DNA of 9,087 nucleotides, from the NCBI GenBank assembly GCA_013330315.1, contig DUIO01000317.1:1-9087 (forward strand), written 5' to 3'. How positions within the stretch are numbered: position 1 is the stretch's first letter; each line of letters begins with the position of its first letter. A program made the position numbers and the translations under genes. The DNA is from Methanosarcina sp. Lineage in GTDB: Archaea; Halobacteriota; Methanosarcinia; Methanosarcinales; Methanosarcinaceae. Of the stretch, positions 5,622 to 9,087 are shown piece by piece. The notes below the pieces were generated by a model. The model was not told the origin of the DNA. It ran no database searches and saw only the letters and a list, made by a program, of their open reading frames with translations.

Positions 5622-6257
5622 TTAACTTTCAATTTCCTTCTTGGCCTTGCGTTTCTTTTGCTCTTTAATTTTCAGGGTTATATCTTCAGTAGGCCTCTCG
5701 AGTCCGAATATGTCATAGATTTCGTAAGGACTGGAAAGTACGGTTATATTTTCCATTTGCGCAAGTTTTTCTGAATTTGTAACATCTATTTCACGCATAC
5801 TTAGATCAAAAGCTCTACCGCTGGGTGCAGCCGTTTTTACAGTTCCTCTTTTCTGGTCTACAGGCAGGATGAAAATGGGTGTTTTTCCTTTTGCGGTCTG
5901 AGAAACCGCATTCGTAACAAGGGTATCTGCAATCCCGTAAACGATCTTTGCCACTGTATTTGCAGTTGCCGGAGCTATAAGCAGGAAATCATAATATCCC
6001 ATCTGCAGCGGGCCTGCAATAAATGGGGAATTGGGGCCTGCATCCACTTTGAAGTTCGGGAAATCATTCTGAATCTTATCCCACAGGTGATACCATTTCA
6101 TTACGGTTTCGCCCTCTTTGGACAGGAAAACCATTGTTTCAACCCCGGTCCGGTTCTTGATATCAACCAGAATGCTATAGGTTTCAATCATCTGGTCTCC
6201 AGAACCCGTAATTCCCCATGCTATGCGTTTAACTTGCTTTCCTAACGATTCTACCAA
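5622..6257 (-). CDS. afpA: Archaeoflavoprotein AfpA (FMN electron carrier, 211 aa)
   Basis: This is a small flavoprotein of the flavodoxin-like HFCD/dihydromethanopterin-reductase superfamily. The Archaeoglobus AfpA homologue is known to accept electrons from ferredoxin. FMN-binding features are the N-terminal GITGSGDQM (15-23), PATANT (96-101) and GIADTLVTNA (108-117). The C-terminus (about 195-211) is a Lys/Glu-rich tail. The start is TTG at 6257: no ATG occurs before residue 23, which already lies inside the FMN loop, and an AAGAGGTG box is correctly spaced. No cysteines for Fe-S binding are present. It lies between isf and the rubrerythrin gene, which fits a carrier feeding peroxide- or O2-reducing partners. 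A DmrX/DmrB-type pterin or flavin reductase role is an alternative, but the whole-length resemblance is to AfpA. Confidence 0.87.
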   Translation of the reverse strand: MVESLGKQVKRIAWGITGSGDQMIETYSILVDIKNRTGVETMVFLSKEGETVMKWYHLWDKIQNDFPNFKVDAGPNSPFIAGPLQMGYYDFLLIAPATANTVAKIVYGIADTLVTNAVSQTAKGKTPIFILPVDQKRGTVKTAAPSGRAFDLSMREIDVTNSEKLAQMENITVLSSPYEIYDIFGLERPTEDITLKIKEQKKRKAKKEIES

Positions 6258-6262
6258 GATAA

Positions 6263-6270
6263 CACCTCTT
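6263..6270 (-). promoter_or_regulatory. Strong ribosome binding site deciding the TTG start of afpA
   Basis: AAGAGGTG on the minus strand ends 5 nt before TTG at 6257. The strong complementarity to the archaeal 16S 3' end and the lack of an upstream ATG fix the unusual start codon. Confidence 0.75.
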
Positions 6271-6355
6271 AAGGTTTAAATCTAAATTTAATAGCTCATT
6301 GTCCTGATTAATGGTTTCTAATTTGACTTCCAAATCTCTGGCTCTTTATTCAACC

Positions 6356-6459
6356 TGGCTTATTTGCTGCCTATTGCTGCCTATTATGCTTATTTGCTGC
6401 TTATTTTACTCCTTATAACTGCTTACTACCTGTTACTGCTTATTTACTGCTTATCTGGC
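6356..6459 (-). repeat. Degenerate ~11-bp AATAAGCAG repeat between isf and afpA
   Basis: On the minus strand, variants of AATAAGCAG(T/C)A recur about nine times over roughly 100 bp, with forms such as AATAGGCAGC and AGTAAGCAGT. The array begins inside the last codons of isf, so the isf stop (TAA of AAGCAGTAAATAAGC) is part of a unit. It fills most of the 186-nt isf-afpA gap. It may have arisen by slippage. A role as an mRNA spacer or processing site is only possible. Confidence 0.65.
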
Positions 6460-7133
6460 TCTTCTTTCGGTTTTTCAGGTTCAGGGTTTTGAGACTCTTC
6501 TACGGAAGCAGCTCTTTTAACAAGCTGGGCTGTCTGGATAAGTTTCTTGAGGGTCCTTCTAAGACTCCGCATGCCTTCCGAATCCTCTGAGACACCTTCT
6601 GCTCCTTTATCCTTTGACCAGAAAGTCCCTCCCAGATTTGCCCCGAAAGAACCTCCTCCAACAGGGATCATTTCATTGATCACATAAAAGTTAATAATAG
6701 TCTGAATAGCAGGTTCTTGCCCACCTATCCTGTCCCCTCCGTCAGCAATCCCCATCCCTACCTTGTTCAAAAAGACCTTCGGATCTTTCGCAACAACAGC
6801 TCTGCAGCGGTCCATTATTGTTTTCGTCTGGGCGCTCACTGTCCCCTGATAAACCGGAGTGCCTATAATCCAGGCATCTGCCCAGGTCATTTTGTCATAT
6901 AATTCAGCCGAAATATCGTCTTTATGGATGCAGCCTTCCTTTTTTCTAATACAAAAATCACAGTGAATGCAGAAGTTTAACTTTTTCCCTTTGGAAGAGA
7001 AATATTCTGTTTCTGCGCCGTATTTCTCTTTTGCGATCCTCAGGGCTTCCTGAACCACATAATCGGTTGCCATATTCCTGGGACTTCCCGATATTCCCAG
7101 AATCCTTATCGGTTTGGTTTCGGTTTCCTGCAT
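6444..7133 (-). CDS. isf: Iron-sulfur flavoprotein Isf (229 aa)
   Basis: This is an FMN plus [4Fe-4S] electron-transfer protein of the NADPH-dependent FMN reductase fold, first characterised in Methanosarcina, where Isf takes electrons from ferredoxin and can reduce O2 and H2O2. FMN-binding segments are SGSPR (15-19) and GTPVYQGTVSAQTK (91-104). The compact cluster motif is C55-x2-C58-x2-C61-x6-C68, the hallmark spacing of this family. After about residue 205 comes a Glu/Pro/Lys-rich disordered tail (211-229) whose last codons merge into the downstream repeat. The ATG at 7133 has GAGGG a few nt upstream. A TATA-like element and a palindrome lie in the 155-nt gap before it, so isf may start its own transcript as well as being read from the cytochrome gene. 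Confidence 0.92.
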   Translation of the reverse strand: MQETETKPIRILGISGSPRNMATDYVVQEALRIAKEKYGAETEYFSSKGKKLNFCIHCDFCIRKKEGCIHKDDISAELYDKMTWADAWIIGTPVYQGTVSAQTKTIMDRCRAVVAKDPKVFLNKVGMGIADGGDRIGGQEPAIQTIINFYVINEMIPVGGGSFGANLGGTFWSKDKGAEGVSEDSEGMRSLRRTLKKLIQTAQLVKRAASVEESQNPEPEKPKEEPDKQ

Positions 7134-7168
7134 GTCCCTCGCCTGCCTTTCTCATAAAATTAAGTGTC

Positions 7169-7181
7169 TATTGAATCAATA
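7169..7181. promoter_or_regulatory. 13-bp perfect palindrome upstream of isf, candidate operator
   Basis: TATTGA (7169-7174) and TCAATA (7176-7181) are perfect inverted arms about a single central base. The site lies 36-48 nt before the isf start and 23-35 nt downstream of the TATA-like element, so it would straddle the predicted transcription start. This suits a repressor of the redox genes. It does not match a regulator box I know. Confidence 0.45.
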
Positions 7182-7203
7182 TCTGTTCAAATCCAGGTAT
7201 CTG

Positions 7204-7215
7204 TTATAAGTATAT
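7204..7215 (-). promoter_or_regulatory. Candidate TATA box for the isf-afpA-rubrerythrin-fprA transcript
   Basis: On the minus strand this reads ATATACTTATAA within an AT-rich stretch. It is about 70 nt upstream of the isf ATG and the expected ~25 nt from a start at roughly 7180-7185. No purine-rich BRE is obvious. Inferred from sequence only. Confidence 0.4.
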
Positions 7216-7288
7216 CTATATTGATAGTGTTTTCAGGGCAATAATCTTATGCCTGGACAATTTTAGCTCTGACTTTTTAAATTTTATC

Positions 7289-8677
7289 TCATTTTCGTCT
7301 ATTTTTTTTATGATTTCTGAGAGCCATACCGGAAGAAAGAGCGATAAGGGCTCCTATTATTCCAAAGCCTGGAGTTGAGGCTTTTTCTTCTTCGGGGTAC
7401 GTTGCCATATCAATTACAGGTACTGTATAAGTCCCTTTTCCGAAAAGCTCGTTAATATGCTCCTGAGGAGCTGACCTGTAGTGAAAAATTACTCTTGTAC
7501 TGATCGGACTTGATGCATTTTCAGGCATCACAAAAGAATGGTTCTCAACTACGGATTCTTTCGGGCCTATCCTGTTATCGGAAAGGATGGATTCCGCTTC
7601 CCATAATTTTACTGTGGGGTTTCCCTCGGAATCTGCAAAAACCGTATGGTATACAGTAGCTTCAGGACCAATTTTTCCTTCACTGTCAAGAGCTCCTGAA
7701 TTGTAAAGTATTCTGCCTTCCGAATCTTTTACTGTAAGTTCAAGCCACATTTCTCTGTCTTCGGTGACTCCTGTTGGAATTTTGTGCCCTGCCCCCACAT
7801 TTGTAATCTTAACTTCTACTTCGACATTCTCTCCGGGCTCTGCCGAATCAGGAGCTGTTACTTCAAGCTCTGCAGCGCGCTGGAGGTATTCAATAGCTCG
7901 GTTTTCATGCCTGCCTTCGCCCATAATATCTGTTACGAAAGCATTTGCTCCCACAAAATAATGAGTATACACATGTTCTCTCCCAGGACCTGATGAGGCG
8001 GCTTTTCCTGGATTTTCTTCAAAGCCGACAATTCCAGGAGTCATATGGCATGCCTGACAGTTCACCCCTTCTTCAGCATAAGGGCTTTCTTCCCATTCGG
8101 TATATGTGGCTCCCAGAGTCAAATTATTTATCGGGTGGTAGATGTTGTGGCACATGCCGCAGTATGCGGAGTCATTGTAAAGATCGTGAGCTTCTATCTC
8201 GTGGGATGAAGACTCTGCATCCGCTCTGTTACCCCATTTTATGTCTCCGGGCTTGAGGACGAATGGAGCGTTTCCTATCCCTTCGCTTTCGGAAACTGAG
8301 TGACAGAAATCGCACTGAACTCCTTCTTTTGAAACATCGCTCAGGTGAGAGCCGTCAAGGGGTGGAATTTCAGCCGAAACCACTCCTATGGGGGTATGGC
8401 AGCGAGAGCAGAATTCCGGAGAAAGACCATGGGCTTCTGCAGCTATACCATATTCCTGAAGCGTTGCCTGATAAAAAAAATCGCTGTCTGCATTAGAATG
8501 CATGGAGCCAGACCATTCTCCGAAACTGCTCCCATGGCAGTTTGAACATATGCCCGATCTCGAAAACTGGTCCGATGTAAAACCTCCGGATCCGCCTGGC
8601 TCTGCAGCTCCGGTGAATGCGATAAGTCCTGCAAAAAGAGTGGTTATGATCAGACTCCGAAGCCCCGGACTTTTCAC
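7289..8677 (-). CDS. Five-heme cytochrome c with PGF-CTERM surface anchor (462 aa)
   Basis: This is an extracytoplasmic multiheme c-type cytochrome. It has a signal peptide (hydrophobic 8-24, probable cleavage near FTGAA) and five CxxCH haem sites at C44-H48, C90-H94, C122-H126, C173-H177 and C207-H211. A cytochrome c554-like haem domain spans about 40-260, with further His residues as possible distal ligands. A beta-sandwich-like domain (about 270-425, containing NVGAGHKIPTG) follows. The end is a tripartite sorting signal: TPGFG (435-439), hydrophobic segment, then Arg/Lys-rich tail, typical of archaeosortase substrates anchored at the S-layer side. The start is GTG at 8677 with GGGGGAT upstream; no Met lies nearer in frame. 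It is distinct from the better-known Methanosarcina cytochrome MmcA, which I recall as having more hemes. From memory, a five-heme cytochrome sits in a similar redox cluster in M. acetivorans (MA3739 region); this is unverified. Its partner is unknown. Confidence 0.9.
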   Translation of the reverse strand: MKSPGLRSLIITTLFAGLIAFTGAAEPGGSGGFTSDQFSRSGICSNCHGSSFGEWSGSMHSNADSDFFYQATLQEYGIAAEAHGLSPEFCSRCHTPIGVVSAEIPPLDGSHLSDVSKEGVQCDFCHSVSESEGIGNAPFVLKPGDIKWGNRADAESSSHEIEAHDLYNDSAYCGMCHNIYHPINNLTLGATYTEWEESPYAEEGVNCQACHMTPGIVGFEENPGKAASSGPGREHVYTHYFVGANAFVTDIMGEGRHENRAIEYLQRAAELEVTAPDSAEPGENVEVEVKITNVGAGHKIPTGVTEDREMWLELTVKDSEGRILYNSGALDSEGKIGPEATVYHTVFADSEGNPTVKLWEAESILSDNRIGPKESVVENHSFVMPENASSPISTRVIFHYRSAPQEHINELFGKGTYTVPVIDMATYPEEEKASTPGFGIIGALIALSSGMALRNHKKNRRK

Positions 8678-8724
8678 TGCCCATCCCCCAGTTAATTTTC
8701 AGTTCCCCACTTACTTTCTTGCTT

Positions 8725-9087
8725 TCAGGCTTTCCAGACGCATTTTTTGCCTTCTTCTTCCTCTCCAGACATGACTTCAACCTGTCTGTACGCTTCCCAG
8801 ACTCCGTGGATATTGCATTTTTCCACAGCGCGAAGGTTTGTGATTACGGACTTTTCTCCGCAGTTGCCGCAGATATTTACTCCGCGCACCCTGCACGTTT
8901 CAATTTCCTTGATGGCAATCAGAGCCGCGTCAGCTTCTACCCTGAAAGTGACTTTTGCTGTTTTTTCTCCGGAAGGAGATAGTTCTCTTCTCCCCACGAG
9001 TTTGTTATGAAGGTAAAGCTCAACCCATTCTATGAAATGTTTTTCTTCCATTACATGGGGAATACTGCCAACCGTGACGGCAACTTC
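8725..9087 (-). CDS. Superoxide reductase, methanoferrodoxin type (5' end outside the window)
   Basis: This protein reduces superoxide to peroxide at a mononuclear Fe(His)4Cys centre. The frame is open to the last base of the window, reading VGSIPHVMEEKHFIEWVEL across 9070-9016, so the gene begins beyond 9087. The Met at 9051 is internal. Iron ligands in view are the His of PHVM, the His of EKHF, and Cys79 and His82 of CNIHGVW (numbered from that Met). The first His ligand must lie off the window. Unlike plain neelaredoxin it has an insertion with C53 and C61-G-N-C64, plus a late C104. This fits methanoferrodoxin, described in Methanosarcina mazei as a superoxide reductase with an added [4Fe-4S] cluster. 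The usual HPM is HVM here. The cytochrome gene follows after 47 nt. Confidence 0.87.
   Translation of the reverse strand, partial: EVAVTVGSIPHVMEEKHFIEWVELYLHNKLVGRRELSPSGEKTAKVTFRVEADAALIAIKEIETCRVRGVNICGNCGEKSVITNLRAVEKCNIHGVWEAYRQVEVMSGEEEEGKKCVWKA

Noticed and set aside
7764..8774. Plus-strand frames of 60-100 codons across the cytochrome gene
   Set aside because: All are antisense to a cytochrome with five haem motifs and a signal peptide; none has a ribosome binding site or recognisable domain.
8725..9051. Taking the Met at 9051 as the start of the superoxide reductase
   Set aside because: The frame upstream continues to the window edge and encodes the conserved VGSIPH segment with an iron-ligand His, so the gene starts outside the window.

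Overview
The window looks like a chromosomal piece of a methanogenic archaeon of the genus Methanosarcina. The evidence is a moderately low-GC, AT-rich intergenic style, Shine-Dalgarno GAGGTG boxes with occasional GTG and TTG starts, an F420H2-oxidase-type flavodiiron protein, an archaeoflavoprotein, a Methanosarcina-type iron-sulfur flavoprotein, a superoxide reductase of the methanoferrodoxin kind, and a multiheme cytochrome c ending in a PGF-CTERM archaeal surface anchor. The genus call rests on recognising these families, not on a database search.

The right two thirds (about 3.84 to 9.09 kb) is one minus-strand redox and oxygen-defence cluster. In transcription order it reads: superoxide reductase (cut by the window end), five-heme surface cytochrome c, iron-sulfur flavoprotein (isf), archaeoflavoprotein (afpA), rubredoxin-less rubrerythrin, and flavodiiron F420H2 oxidase (fprA). 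Gaps are short (22 to 186 nt). The longest lies between isf and afpA and is filled by a degenerate AATAAGCAG-type repeat. A second promoter is plausible before isf, where a TATA-like element sits just upstream of a 13-bp perfect palindrome. Together the products could remove superoxide (superoxide reductase), peroxide (rubrerythrin, Isf) and O2 (FprA with F420H2), with AfpA and Isf as flavin/Fe-S carriers and the cytochrome handling electrons outside the membrane.

The left third (1 to 3.75 kb) is of a different character. Two imperfect inverted copies of an element of about 480 bp (1-487 and 3269-3748) face each other across roughly 2.8 kb. Each carries a 47-codon gene with its own ribosome binding site. 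A 116-bp core, covering the 72 nt before the start codon and the first 15 codons, is identical in the two copies. A third, diverged member of the same small-protein family (57 aa, shared LVERAQYYE core) lies between the arms at 1746-1919.

The rest of the interior holds an isocitrate/isopropylmalate dehydrogenase gene missing its first part right at the edge of the left arm, the frameshifted remains of a cyclase-family (kynurenine-formamidase-like) gene, and one intact gene for a secreted lipoprotein acetolactate decarboxylase. The decarboxylase is divergently arranged with the third small gene, and a perfect 8-bp inverted repeat lies in its promoter region. The interior looks like a decaying, rearranged island bounded by a repeat that carries small proteins. 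Apart from the inverted arms there is no transposase, integrase or tRNA in view.
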